In this document: positions 25,284-34,195 of the stretch, one piece after another | Numbering within the stretch: the stretch's first letter is position 1 | Layout of the letters: every line of letters starts with the position of its first letter | Assembly: GCA_050178135.1 (NCBI GenBank) | Contig: JBFXGJ010000006.1 | Span: 12,602-76,601 of the forward strand | DNA length: 64,000 nucleotides | Direction: 5' to 3' | Origin: UBA288 sp050178135 | GTDB lineage: Archaea; Halobacteriota; Methanomicrobia; Methanomicrobiales; Methanospirillaceae | Translations under genes and position numbers: made by a program | The notes under the pieces: generated by a model | Database searches by the model: none | What the model was told of the DNA's origin: nothing | The model's input: the letters and a program-made list of their open reading frames with translations, nothing else

Positions 25284-25626
25284 TTTTCGAGAGCTGCCCC
25301 CATGCACCCTGGGCAACAGTGGTCGCCTGAGAGACCGCCCGTCCAACCCTTTCAGCCGCCTGCTCGAACTCACGGCTCTCCGTCAGACTGATCGCCTCGG
25401 AGAGACTCTCGGCTGCTCGCTGAAACGGCACCTCACCGGTTGCCTGGTGAGCGCGCTGAGCGTCGCCTCGAACGGCTCCGAGCAGGTTGGTGAGCATCCT
25501 TGCTGCCCCGGGACGCTCCCCCTCAGGGTACGATGGGACCGTCGCAAGGAGTTGCGAGACGGTAATCAGAGAGTTTTTTAGATGTTCGGCCGCCGCATAC
25601 GACGCGAGGGCAACTTTCAAGTCCAT
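25270..25626 (-). CDS. Conserved-looking helical hypothetical protein
   Basis: About 118 residues, predicted almost entirely helical (for example AASLSEAISL-like and QAAERVGRAVSQATTVAQGA stretches), with no signal, cysteines or membrane helices. It may begin at the ATG at 25632 (two residues longer). No family is recognised. Tight packing between the DUF5350 and nitroreductase genes, with a 14-base overlap with the latter, supports that it is real. Confidence 0.65.
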   Translation of the reverse strand: MDLKVALASYAAAEHLKNSLITVSQLLATVPSYPEGERPGAARMLTNLLGAVRGDAQRAHQATGEVPFQRAAESLSEAISLTESREFEQAAERVGRAVSQATTVAQGAWGQLSKNGLV

Positions 25627-25662
25627 GCCCATTAAGATGCGAGGATCGGTAAAAAAGGTTGT

Positions 25663-25980
25663 TTAACGCCCGGCACGGGCCTTCGCGCCGACGACCGAGA
25701 CCTTCGCACGCTGGACGCGGCACCGGACCAGGGTCTCCTCACTCTCACCTGGACGGCCACGTCCGCCGCGTCCGCCACGCCCTCCGCGTCCACCACGCCC
25801 GCCACGGCGCTGTCCACCACGATTGTCGGCGGCGGCCTCAAGCTTCTTGAGGTTGATGCCGGTCTTGAACCGCTGGTTCGGACCGGGCTTCTTGAACTCG
25901 CCCTCTTTGGCCGGGACGAGCCGGAGCTGCCCCTTGGCCCCCTTGATCTGGACCCACTGGGTCGTGCCTGTCTTTCCCAT
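25663..25980 (-). CDS. DUF5350 protein with RGG repeats
   Basis: A 105-residue basic protein. Residues 1-50 (MGKTGTTQWVQIKGAKGQLR, then GPNQRFKTGINLKKLE) match the methanogen family DUF5350. The middle is a run of about six RGG/GGRGG units, as in RNA-binding RGG boxes, followed by a beta-rich tail (ETLVRCRVQRAKVSVVG). AAAGGAG lies nine bases before the ATG. An RNA-binding role is inferred only from composition. It follows gatE by 50 bases in the array. Confidence 0.8.
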   Translation of the reverse strand: MGKTGTTQWVQIKGAKGQLRLVPAKEGEFKKPGPNQRFKTGINLKKLEAAADNRGGQRRGGRGGRGGRGGRGGRGRPGESEETLVRCRVQRAKVSVVGAKARAGR

Positions 25981-26029
25981 GAATCGAACTCCTTTATCTA
26001 TTGCGTGTTTGGCCGCATAAAGGTACCCG

Positions 26030-27862
26030 TCATTCGAGCACCTTTTTGAGCGCCTTTCGCAGCTGTTCGGAGATGCGCTTGCCGTCGACCGAACCGCGAA
26101 CTTCGGCCATAACGACGCCCATCAACGGGCCGAGAGCCCCCATCTTTCGCTCCTTTACGAATGTTATCCTCTCCTGCACGACCCGATCGACCAGGGTCTC
26201 GAGTTCACTGGCGTCCACCGCAGGTGCGAGGGAGGCGAGCGCCTCGTCAACGGATGTGCCTCCGGCGACAGCGCGGAGCAGATCGGGGATTGCCTCCTTC
26301 GCCGCACGATCCTCCTGGACCGCAATGAGGACAGCGAGGACAGTATCATCACCGATCCCCTCCACCGCCACACCATCCCGTGAGAGTTCTTTTAAAGTCG
26401 AAAGCACAGTGCGAGCCGCAAGCCCGGGCGGGATGCCGGCGGCGATCGCCTGGTCGAAGAGCGCAAGCAGGCTGGAGTGGACCAGCTGGTCCGCCGTCGC
26501 AGTTGAGAGGCCAAACTCGACAACGTACCGTGCCGCACGGTCGACAAGTAATTCGGGGGCCTTCACCGACTCCCATCGCTCCTGAGTGATCGCCACGGGG
26601 AGAACGTCGGTCTCGGGATACATACGGGCTGCGCCAGGGAGCGGTCGCATATAGGCACTCGATCCATCCTCAAGCATCCGCCGGGTCTCCTCCGGCACTC
26701 CTTCAAATGCAAGCATGGCCCGCCGCACGACCTGCTTAACGGCGCAGAAAGCCTTTTTCTGGTCCGCGGCAACGATGACGACTGCATCCTCTTCCGCTGC
26801 GTCGAGCCTTTCGCGGAGGGCCGCCACCTCGTCAGCTGTCACGCCGTATGCCGGCAGCTCATCGGTGTGGAAGATTCCCCCCACCCCGCACCGTTTCGCA
26901 TAGTCGGAGAGCTCGGAACCGAGTCGCCGACCCGGCTGGATCTCCCGCCCGACAAGCCCGGCGAATCCCCGTAGCCGGATGCCGAGAATCACCTTCGTAC
27001 GCTTCAGGATCGAAGATTCAGTCGCCGAGAAGAGACCGGTCACATCGACGGGTTGTTCGTCAACCGATGCGTTCCGGTCACGAAGTTCCTCACGGATTGA
27101 AAGGAGTTCCTGCTGTCGGCAGACCTCACGCCGAACCACTTCAGCGATCAGGTCGAGCTCCTGGACACCCTTGATCTCGACACGGGCGCCGTTGCGGATC
27201 GAGACGTTGAGATCCTGGCGGATGGTGCCGATCCCACGCTTCACCCGACCGGTCGAACGGAGCACCATGCCGATATAGGCCGCAGTCTCCTGGACCTCCC
27301 CGGGTGTGTGAAGGCATGGAGAGGTGGTTATCTCCACGAGAGGGATGCCGAGGCGGTCAAGTGAGAAGCAGGCGTCCTCGACCCGCTGGGCAGCCTCCTC
27401 CTCCAGGCAGATCGACTCCACCCGTCCGCCATTCGGAAGCGTCCCACCGACAGCAACGAGCCCGGTCCGCTGAAATCCGCTCGTGTTCGAACCGTCGATA
27501 ACGAGTTTGCGCATCACGTGGACCTGTTCGATTGGGGCCATCCCGAAGCTTCTGGCAATTTCAAGGGTGACCTCCAGGGCCTCCTCGTTCAGGGGCGATG
27601 GAGGCTCATCATCGTTTTCGACAAGGCAGGTCGAGTCGTAAGCAAGGTACCGGAACCGCCGTACGTGCTTCATCTCCTCCTCGGCGGCTCGGTCGATCGT
27701 GCCAAGCTCGGAGACCGTGGCGCGGAGGTAGCGATAGAACTCGCCGTTGTGATCCTCAACCGGCCTGATCTGGGTCGGACAACCGCAGAAGAGCTTTCTG
27801 GCCGTATCGAGCTGCTGGTGGATCTCCAGGCCCGCGACGAGTCCGACCTCTTTATAGTCCAT
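26030..27862 (-). CDS. gatE: Glutamyl-tRNA(Gln) amidotransferase subunit E
   Basis: Kinase/transamidase subunit of the archaeal GatDE enzyme, which converts Glu-tRNA(Gln) to Gln-tRNA(Gln) with ammonia from GatD. 610 residues. It opens DYKEVGLVAGLEIHQQLDT, the GatB/GatE cradle motif, with KLFCGCPT and GVQELDLIAEVVRREV further on, the GatE-specific AspRS-like insertion (about 270-420), and the C-terminal YqeY-like tail ending KALKKVLE. The ATG at 27862 overlaps gatD by 11 bases. Essential, since archaea lack GlnRS. Confidence 0.97.
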   Translation of the reverse strand: MDYKEVGLVAGLEIHQQLDTARKLFCGCPTQIRPVEDHNGEFYRYLRATVSELGTIDRAAEEEMKHVRRFRYLAYDSTCLVENDDEPPSPLNEEALEVTLEIARSFGMAPIEQVHVMRKLVIDGSNTSGFQRTGLVAVGGTLPNGGRVESICLEEEAAQRVEDACFSLDRLGIPLVEITTSPCLHTPGEVQETAAYIGMVLRSTGRVKRGIGTIRQDLNVSIRNGARVEIKGVQELDLIAEVVRREVCRQQELLSIREELRDRNASVDEQPVDVTGLFSATESSILKRTKVILGIRLRGFAGLVGREIQPGRRLGSELSDYAKRCGVGGIFHTDELPAYGVTADEVAALRERLDAAEEDAVVIVAADQKKAFCAVKQVVRRAMLAFEGVPEETRRMLEDGSSAYMRPLPGAARMYPETDVLPVAITQERWESVKAPELLVDRAARYVVEFGLSTATADQLVHSSLLALFDQAIAAGIPPGLAARTVLSTLKELSRDGVAVEGIGDDTVLAVLIAVQEDRAAKEAIPDLLRAVAGGTSVDEALASLAPAVDASELETLVDRVVQERITFVKERKMGALGPLMGVVMAEVRGSVDGKRISEQLRKALKKVLE

Positions 27863-29090
27863 GCGGCGACCTCCCGAGGACCTCTCCAGCAAGGTCGGCT
27901 TCCATGAGCCGCACGACCTCTTCGCGATCCCGCGTCCGACCGAGGACACACATCAACTTGACAAGCGCCACCTCGGGAAGCATGGTCGCCCCCTCGATCA
28001 CGCCCGCAGCAAGGAGGTCGCGACCCGTATCGTAGACCCGGTCGCAGACCCGGCCATAGAGGCACTGCGAGGTCATGACAACCGTGGTACCGGCGTCCAC
28101 GAGTGCACGGAGGCGTTCGATACAGGTCGTCGAGACATGTCCGAGACCGGTACCGGCGATCACCAGCCCGGCATACCCGGAGAAGGAATCGAGCAGGGCG
28201 GGGTCCATCCCGGGGTAGAACTGCACCAGGCCGCACCGTGGCTCGAGCCGGTCGTCGAGGGCGAGAACGCGGGTTCCCCGCCTGACGGCATCGGCCTCGA
28301 GCGTCACGGTTCGGGACGGGTACTCCACGTACCCTATGGGCTCGGACTCCACCGACCGGAAGGCGTCACGCCGTGATGTGTGGAGCTTTCGTACCCGGGT
28401 CGCCCGGTGGACTGCGCACCGGTCGTCTGAAGGGGTCTCATGCATAACGATGGTGATCTCGCCCAGATCCGAGATGGCGGCGGCAGCCGCAGAGATTCCG
28501 TTCATCACGTTATCCGAGCTCGGTCGGTCCGCCGACCGCTGGGAGCCCACGAAGACGACCGGGACGGGGGATTGGAGCATGAACGCAAGCGCCGCTGCCG
28601 AGTACGACATGGTATCGGTGCCGTGGGTCACGATGACGCCGGCGGCTCCGTCCGCGATCGCACCGTGGACTGAACGGGCCAGTTGCTGCCAGAGGGCCGG
28701 TGTCATGTTCTCCGAGAGGATAGTCGCAAGGACATAGGTACGGAAACGGGCGATCTCGGCGAGGCCCGGGATTGCCCGGAGTATGTCAGCGGCCGTAAAC
28801 TGGCTCGTCACTGCTCCGGTGCGGTAATCGATCCGGCTCGCAATCGTCCCACCGGTCGAAACGATCGCAAGTTCAGGGAGGGAAGGGTCCTGGTCCACCT
28901 CGTGAGCGGATTGTTCTCCGGGTTCAGCCCGTTGGATGAGGGTGACCCGGTGCGGGTTGACCCCGATGTTGTAGCCGCTATCGAGCTTGACCACGCGCAT
29001 ACCGTCGCGGTCTGTGATGTATGTGCCCGAGAGTCCCGTGCCGCCGATCGTGCAGGCGACCCGGTCTCCCGGGGCGAACGTCTCTGTCAC
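27852..29090 (-). CDS. gatD: Glutamyl-tRNA(Gln) amidotransferase subunit D
   Basis: Asparaginase-like subunit that releases ammonia from glutamine for GatE. 412 residues: an N-terminal beta-barrel (about 1-60), then the amidase domain with the catalytic Thr in VSTGGTIASRIDY, the second Thr-Asp pair in VTHGTDTMSYSA, and VFVGSQRSADRPSSDN. Start is GTG at 29090, overlapping the argH stop by four bases (GTGA). It is translated together with gatE. Confidence 0.97.
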   Translation of the reverse strand: MTETFAPGDRVACTIGGTGLSGTYITDRDGMRVVKLDSGYNIGVNPHRVTLIQRAEPGEQSAHEVDQDPSLPELAIVSTGGTIASRIDYRTGAVTSQFTAADILRAIPGLAEIARFRTYVLATILSENMTPALWQQLARSVHGAIADGAAGVIVTHGTDTMSYSAAALAFMLQSPVPVVFVGSQRSADRPSSDNVMNGISAAAAAISDLGEITIVMHETPSDDRCAVHRATRVRKLHTSRRDAFRSVESEPIGYVEYPSRTVTLEADAVRRGTRVLALDDRLEPRCGLVQFYPGMDPALLDSFSGYAGLVIAGTGLGHVSTTCIERLRALVDAGTTVVMTSQCLYGRVCDRVYDTGRDLLAAGVIEGATMLPEVALVKLMCVLGRTRDREEVVRLMEADLAGEVLGRSPHGL

Positions 29091-30565
29091 CTGATCATCT
29101 CCCGGGCTTTCTGGATCAGCCCTTCGATTGCGTTCTTCACCCTCGTGCGTTCCTGCGCGACGAAGCTGCCGTCCCGGGTCGCCCGTAACGAAAGAGTTTT
29201 GATCTGTGCCTCGACCGCTTCTGGTGCCGGCCCCCCGGGGGCACAGCGGACGCGGACTGACTCGAGAGGGTCCAGGGCCCGCTCCACACGTGCCTGGTCG
29301 AGGCCCCGTTCAGCGATTGAGAGCCCGGCCATCTCGCACCCGGCCTCCTCGAGTCCTGCGGCATCCAGTCTGCCGTCGCGCACCGCGCGGGCGACCACGT
29401 GATGGGCGGTCCGGAATGGCAGGCCGAATTCCCGGACGAGGGTATCCGCCAGCTCGGTCGCCGTCGATCCTCCACGCCCAGCCTCAGCCGCCATCCGTTC
29501 CGTCACGAAACGCGCGGTTTCGATCGCCCCCGAGAGGACGCGAACCGAGGCGCGGGTCTCGTCCACCCCGCGCCAGAGATGAGGCGAGAGTTGCTGCAGG
29601 TCCCGGTTGTAGGCCTGCGGAAGCCCCTTGACGATACCGAGGGCGCCGACGAGCTCCCCCGAGACTGATGCCGCTCTCGCCCTGAGGAGTTCAAGGGTAT
29701 CCGGGTTCTTCTTCTGCGGCATGATGGACGAGGTGGAGCAGTACCGATCGTCCAGTTCGACAAAACCGACAAGTGGGGAGGACCAGATTACCAGTTCCTC
29801 GGCGAGCCGACTGGCTGTCGACATCAGGATGGCGGCGGCGGCCAGGGTTTCGAGGCTGAAGTCCCTCCCGGAGACAGCGTCCATCGAGTTAATGAGCAGA
29901 CCCGAAAACCCAAGGCGGACAGCGGTCGACTCGCGGTCTATCGGGTACCCTGTCGACGCGAAAGCGGCCGAACCGAGAGGGGAACGATTCACCCGCCCGT
30001 AGGCATCGAGGAGGCGGGCCGTGTCTCGCTCGAACGCCGCGGCGTAGGCAAGGAGGTGATGGGCAAGGGTCGTTGGCTGGGCGTGCTGTAGGTGGGTGAA
30101 CCCCGGCATCACGCTTGTACAATGGGTCGCCGCTGTCGCCAGGAGTATCTCACGGAGCCCGATGACCTCTTCAGCGACAGCCAGCAGTTCATCGCGAAGA
30201 CGCATGCGCATGCAGGTCGCCACCTCGTCGTTTCGCGAGCGTCCTATGTGGAGTCGTCCCCCTGCTTCTGTCCCCACAACACCGGTGAGATGAGACTCGA
30301 TGCCAGCGTGGACGTCCTCGAATATTGGGTCAAAGACGGTATCGGGGAGCCCTTCTGCGTGCATCCTAAGAATACCCTCCAGTAAAGCCCGCGCATGAGC
30401 CGCTTCGATGATCTCCTGCTCTTCAAGCATCAGCACGTGTGCCATGTCCACGAGCAGGTCCGCTTCGCCGATCCACCGGTCCGCCCACGAGGAGGAGAGA
30501 TACCGGGCGATATCGCCCTCCCGCTCTCCTGAAAGGCGTCCGCCTCGCACAACGTCTCGAGCCAT
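29087..30565 (-). CDS. argH: Argininosuccinate lyase
   Basis: Cleaves argininosuccinate to arginine and fumarate, the last step of arginine synthesis. About 492 residues. DVHAGIESHLTGVVG, GRSRNDEVAT, GFTHLQHAQPTTLAHH with the catalytic His, and the superfamily signature SSIMPQKKNP are all present. The ATG at 30565 lies after GTAGGGAA and fits the family's N-terminus; the longer open frame to 30733 would run through the promoter region. It heads the ten-gene minus-strand array. Confidence 0.96.
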   Translation of the reverse strand: MARDVVRGGRLSGEREGDIARYLSSSWADRWIGEADLLVDMAHVLMLEEQEIIEAAHARALLEGILRMHAEGLPDTVFDPIFEDVHAGIESHLTGVVGTEAGGRLHIGRSRNDEVATCMRMRLRDELLAVAEEVIGLREILLATAATHCTSVMPGFTHLQHAQPTTLAHHLLAYAAAFERDTARLLDAYGRVNRSPLGSAAFASTGYPIDRESTAVRLGFSGLLINSMDAVSGRDFSLETLAAAAILMSTASRLAEELVIWSSPLVGFVELDDRYCSTSSIMPQKKNPDTLELLRARAASVSGELVGALGIVKGLPQAYNRDLQQLSPHLWRGVDETRASVRVLSGAIETARFVTERMAAEAGRGGSTATELADTLVREFGLPFRTAHHVVARAVRDGRLDAAGLEEAGCEMAGLSIAERGLDQARVERALDPLESVRVRCAPGGPAPEAVEAQIKTLSLRATRDGSFVAQERTRVKNAIEGLIQKAREMIR

Positions 30566-30806
30566 GCCGTTCCCTACTACGTCGGCCCGAAGCGAGATGA
30601 GCGTGTCGGAGCAGCGGGAGTTCCATGCGAAGACGCCACAGGGGCCATAAACTTCTCGGAGATCCCGGTGAAATAGAGATGGAATGGACGTGATCCATTT
30701 AATGGTAGCATTAAAAGACAAGAATTTTGACAAATTTTTCCTAATTGGAGAAAATTTTTCGACAAGAGGGAAACGTTAATCACCCCTACCCTCAAATCAA
30801 TTCGTT
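30566..30806. promoter_or_regulatory. Divergent control region between argH and the ABC operon, with two inverted repeats
   Basis: An AT-rich island in a GC-rich genome. TTTAATG and CATTAAA flank GTAG at 30698-30715, an exact inverted repeat. At about 30733-30760 lies a second, imperfect one: AAATTTTTCC and GGAGAAAATTT around TAATT, continued by another GAAAATTTTTC. Both overlap the places where TATA boxes for the two divergent genes would be expected. They are candidate operators. Confidence 0.5.
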
Positions 30807-32030
30807 ATGGATACTCGCTTGTTAACACTTGCGCTGGCAGTCCTTGCCGTCGCCGGACTCTGCTGTGCCGGCTGCACCACACCTCAATCGGGAGGGAACA
30901 AGACAGAAAATGGGACCGTCGCCATACTGTACAGCCAGGGGGTCGGCCCCATGCCGAACCTGCTTGCGACAAAGCAGGTGGACGGCTACATCGCCTGGCA
31001 GCCGTTCGTCTCCATTGCGACCGAGTCGAAGATCGGTCAGGTCGTCACCGATTCGGGTGACATGCCCCCAGTCGGGATGTGGAACGACCATCCCTGCTGC
31101 GTTGTAACTGCCCGCGACGACCTGATCGCCTCGAGCCCAGACTTCGTCAATGCGATCTCGGCGATCACGATCCTGGGCAACACCTACGTCTCCGAGCACC
31201 CCGAAGAGGCGGCGGATATCATTGCCGACTGGTTGGTCGGAAAGGCGAACTTCACCTACGGGAACGTCTCTGTCGGGTCAGTCGGAGTCGTGAACGACGC
31301 GGTCAGGACCGTCAAATACACCACCGAGCCGACCGATAACTGGAAGGACGGCACCCGGCGGTTTGTTGCGGCGCAGAAAGACCTCGGGACCGTCCAGGGC
31401 AGGCTCGCGAACGTTACCGGAGCCGAACTTGATGAGATCCTCTTTGACTTTGGCCCGTACGAGTCTGCCTCGCAGATGATCGCGCAGAAGAGCATCGTGA
31501 CACCTGCAAAACTCTCGAAGCCCGTCACCCTCGGGTACCTCAAGGCCGACATGCACTCGGGTGGCCTTCTGGTTGCTATCAAGAAGTTCCAGTGGATGAA
31601 CGACAACTATGGCATCATGCTTAAACCACGGAATATCGCCGAGGCTAAGCCCGATGTCTGCGATCTTGTCGTGAACGGAGAGACCGTTGCGGAAATCCGG
31701 CTCGTTTCAGCGAACGCCGGCCCCGAACTGATGCAGATGGCAGCCACCAACAATGTCCAGATGGGCTTTGCCGGTGTCCCGCCTGCGATCTCCACGATCG
31801 ACAGGGGAACTCCTATTAAGGTTCTTCACCCCATCAATACTGAGGGATCCGGTCTCGTAGCGGTAGCCGGTTCGCCGGCCAAAGACTGGCCCACCTTCGT
31901 GCAGTGGGCTAAGGCCCGGTCGAACGAGGGTAAACCCCTGAAGATCGCAGCACCGTCCAAGGGCTCGATCCAGGATGTGATGCTGCGCTACTCGCTCAAG
32001 GACGCCGGGATAACCATCACCGAGGGATAA
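30807..32030 (+). CDS. ABC transporter substrate-binding lipoprotein, NitT/TauT type, halves in permuted order
   Basis: A 407-residue binding protein. Residues 1-23 are a lipoprotein signal ending CAGC, with Cys23 as the likely lipid anchor. Residues 37-232 resemble the C-terminal half of TauA/SsuA-type proteins (LLATKQVDGYIAWQPFVSIA, then VVTARDDLIASSPDFVNAIS and HPEEAADIIADWL). Residues 239-407 resemble the N-terminal half (VTLGYLKADMHSGGLLVAI, VQMGFAGVPPAISTIDRG, LKIAAPSKGSIQDVMLRYSL), ending DAGITITEG where a normal protein would pass into the second lobe. The order is therefore swapped. No frameshift is needed, and the permease and ATPase genes follow. Ligand unknown: taurine, a sulfonate or nitrate-like compound by family only. 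Confidence 0.85.
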   Translation: MDTRLLTLALAVLAVAGLCCAGCTTPQSGGNKTENGTVAILYSQGVGPMPNLLATKQVDGYIAWQPFVSIATESKIGQVVTDSGDMPPVGMWNDHPCCVVTARDDLIASSPDFVNAISAITILGNTYVSEHPEEAADIIADWLVGKANFTYGNVSVGSVGVVNDAVRTVKYTTEPTDNWKDGTRRFVAAQKDLGTVQGRLANVTGAELDEILFDFGPYESASQMIAQKSIVTPAKLSKPVTLGYLKADMHSGGLLVAIKKFQWMNDNYGIMLKPRNIAEAKPDVCDLVVNGETVAEIRLVSANAGPELMQMAATNNVQMGFAGVPPAISTIDRGTPIKVLHPINTEGSGLVAVAGSPAKDWPTFVQWAKARSNEGKPLKIAAPSKGSIQDVMLRYSLKDAGITITEG

Positions 32031-32053
32031 CCAATCAGTATATTCGGAGGAGA

Positions 32054-32857
32054 ATGAGGGAGAGCATCCGGAGGATCCGTCAGTTACAGGGAATGTCCCG
32101 GGGTTTCCGCTGGGCGATCATGCCCCTCCTTTTTTTGTTCGCCTGGGAAGTTGTGGCGGTCGTAATTAACAACCAGTTCATCCTGCCCAGACTTGAGTCA
32201 GTGGCAATGGTGCTGGCAACACCGTTCTCCCCGATTCTCGGTTCAGGATCCCTGGTCGAGAACGCGTTTGACTCCCTCCTGCGAGTCATCGTCGGCTTCG
32301 CTGTTGGAGCCGCTCTTGCCGTGCCGATCGGGGTTGCGATGGGGCGTTGGAAGATCGTTGAAGAACTCATCGACCCCCTCGTCCAGATATTCAGGCCCAT
32401 CCCTCCGCTGGCATGGGTGCCACTCGCCCTCGCATGGTTCAAGATCGGGCTTGGTTCTATGGTCTTCATCATCGCCCTGGGGTCGTTCTTCCCGGTGTTG
32501 CTCAACACCCTCGATGGCGTCCGGTCGGTGAAACGGACCTGGATCGAGGCAGCGATGACGCTTGGCGCGACCGAGCGCCAGATACTCACCAGGGTGATCC
32601 TGCCAGGGGCCCTGCCGACGATCTGGACCGGGATGCGGGTTGGGTTCGGGATCGCATGGATGTGCGTGGTGGCGGCGGAGATGATGCCAGGGACGAACTC
32701 CGGGCTCGGCTACCTGATCCTCTACGCCTACAACTTCAGCCAGGTGCAGGTGATCATCGCCGGCATGATCGTGATTGGGATCATCGGACTCGGGATAGAT
32801 GTCGCACTCCGGCGATTCGAGGAGCGGAGGTTCCGGTGGAGGGAACTCGAGCGATGA
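32054..32857 (+). CDS. ABC transporter permease, SsuC/TauC type
   Basis: A 267-residue inner-membrane permease with about six helices of the BPD_transp_1 family. The EAA loop that docks on the ATPase is WIEAAMTLGATERQILTRVIL followed by LP near residue 175. FRPIPPLAWVPLALAWFKIG is typical of the nitrate/sulfonate/taurine group. GGAGGA lies six bases before the ATG, and the stop overlaps the ATPase start by four bases. Confidence 0.93.
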   Translation: MRESIRRIRQLQGMSRGFRWAIMPLLFLFAWEVVAVVINNQFILPRLESVAMVLATPFSPILGSGSLVENAFDSLLRVIVGFAVGAALAVPIGVAMGRWKIVEELIDPLVQIFRPIPPLAWVPLALAWFKIGLGSMVFIIALGSFFPVLLNTLDGVRSVKRTWIEAAMTLGATERQILTRVILPGALPTIWTGMRVGFGIAWMCVVAAEMMPGTNSGLGYLILYAYNFSQVQVIIAGMIVIGIIGLGIDVALRRFEERRFRWRELER

Positions 32858-33615
32858 AGAAACTGAAGGTAGATCGGGTCTCGAAGTGTTTCTCGACCGA
32901 CACCGGGGAGGACATGAAGGCCCTTTGCGACGTCGCGCTTGAGGTGGATGAGGGCGAGTTCATCTGCATCCTCGGCCCTTCCGGATGCGGCAAGACCACG
33001 CTTCTCCGGATCATCGCCGGGCTGGAACCCCCGACCAGTGGTGAGGTGCTCGTTGATGGAGATCCTGTGGACGGGCCAACTCCTCGCCTCGGAATGATCT
33101 TCCAGGACTACTCCCTCTACCCATGGCTGCGGGTTATCGACAATATCGCGTTTGGCCTCGAACTCGCGGGGGTGGAGAAGGCGGCCCGTACCTCCACCGC
33201 CCGGAAATACCTCGAGCTGGTGGGCCTGGGCGAGTTCGCCGATGCATTCCCATACGAACTCTCGGGCGGAATGCGCCAGAGGGTCGCGGTGGCACGGGCG
33301 CTCGCAACCGATCCGGCCGTTGTGCTGATGGACGAACCGTTCGGAGCGCTGGACGCCCAGACACGGAACGCAATGCAGCGGGAGCTCCTGGATATCTGGG
33401 GGAAGACTAAAAAGACCGTGCTCTTTGTAACCCACTCGGTCGACGAGGCGGTCTTCCTGGCTGACCGTATCGTGGTGCTGACCCCCCGCCCCGGCCGGAT
33501 CCGCGAGGTGGTCGATGTTCCCGAACCCCGCCCCGGGAACCGGACGAGTGACGGGTGCGCGGCCCTGAGACGGTACGTCCTCGGCCTGATCGACGAGGGG
33601 CACCCGAACGCGTGA
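32854..33615 (+). CDS. ABC transporter ATPase, SsuB/TauB type
   Basis: Energises the transporter. About 253 residues, with Walker A GPSGCGKTTL, Q-loop in IFQDYSLYPWL, signature LSGGMRQRVAVARAL, Walker B VVLMDEPFGALD and switch His in FVTHSVDEAVFLADR. These are the features of the nitrate/sulfonate/taurine class. The ATG at 32854 overlaps the permease stop. Confidence 0.94.
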   Translation: MKKLKVDRVSKCFSTDTGEDMKALCDVALEVDEGEFICILGPSGCGKTTLLRIIAGLEPPTSGEVLVDGDPVDGPTPRLGMIFQDYSLYPWLRVIDNIAFGLELAGVEKAARTSTARKYLELVGLGEFADAFPYELSGGMRQRVAVARALATDPAVVLMDEPFGALDAQTRNAMQRELLDIWGKTKKTVLFVTHSVDEAVFLADRIVVLTPRPGRIREVVDVPEPRPGNRTSDGCAALRRYVLGLIDEGHPNA

Positions 33616-33620
33616 GGAAG

Positions 33621-33672
33621 GTTTAATAGCCAACATCTCATTTTAATAGAGCACGGAGCGCTAACGAGGAGT
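33621..33672 (+). promoter_or_regulatory. Promoter and ribosome site of the L10e gene
   Basis: GTTTAATAGC at 33621-33630 is a plausible TATA box, and CGAGGAGT near 33665-33672 is a good ribosome-binding site 8-10 bases before the ATG at 33680. Confidence 0.5.
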
Positions 33673-33679
33673 ATATACC

Positions 33680-34195
33680 ATGGTCAGAAAACCCGGCAAG
33701 ATGTACAGGAATCTCTCTAAGAAGGCATATACGCGACGTGAATATATGGGCGGCGTTCCTGGCTCGAAGATCGTTCAGTTCGAGATGGGCAATCTCTCGA
33801 CGGACTTTCCGGTTCAGCTTTCGCTAGTGGTAGAGGAGGCCTGCCAGATTCGTCACACGGCGCTTGAGGCGGCCCGTATCTCGATCAACCGGAAGCTGAT
33901 GAGCGAGATAGGACGACAAAACTTCCACCTCAAGATCCGCACCTTCCCCCACCACGTCCTGCGGGAGAACAAGCAGGCGACGGGCGCCGGCGCCGACCGT
34001 GTCTCGGAGGGGATGAGGCTCGCATTCGGCAAGGCGGTTGGGACGGCGGCACGGGTAGCCCCCCGGCAGAAGATCTTCACCGTCTACACCAGCGAGCAGC
34101 ACATCGAGAAGGCGAAGGAGGCGATGAAGCGTGGCGGGTACAAACTCCCGTCGCCCTTCCGCCTGACCGTCGAGACCGCCACTCCGGCGGCCTGA
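33680..34195 (+). CDS. rpl10e: Large ribosomal subunit protein L10e (uL16)
   Basis: Archaeal homologue of bacterial L16, placed near the tRNA-binding sites of the large subunit. 171 residues, opening MVRKPGKMYRNLSKKAYTRR, with RISINRKLMSEIG and the conserved central loop segment GADRVSEGMRLAFGKAVGTA. Length and N-terminus are standard. It has its own promoter and a T-run after the stop (34199-34210), so it is probably monocistronic. Confidence 0.97.
   Translation: MVRKPGKMYRNLSKKAYTRREYMGGVPGSKIVQFEMGNLSTDFPVQLSLVVEEACQIRHTALEAARISINRKLMSEIGRQNFHLKIRTFPHHVLRENKQATGAGADRVSEGMRLAFGKAVGTAARVAPRQKIFTVYTSEQHIEKAKEAMKRGGYKLPSPFRLTVETATPAA

Noticed and set aside
30566..30733. A 56-codon N-terminal extension of ArgH
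   Set aside because: It runs through the AT-rich control region; the family start and a ribosome site place the start at 30565.
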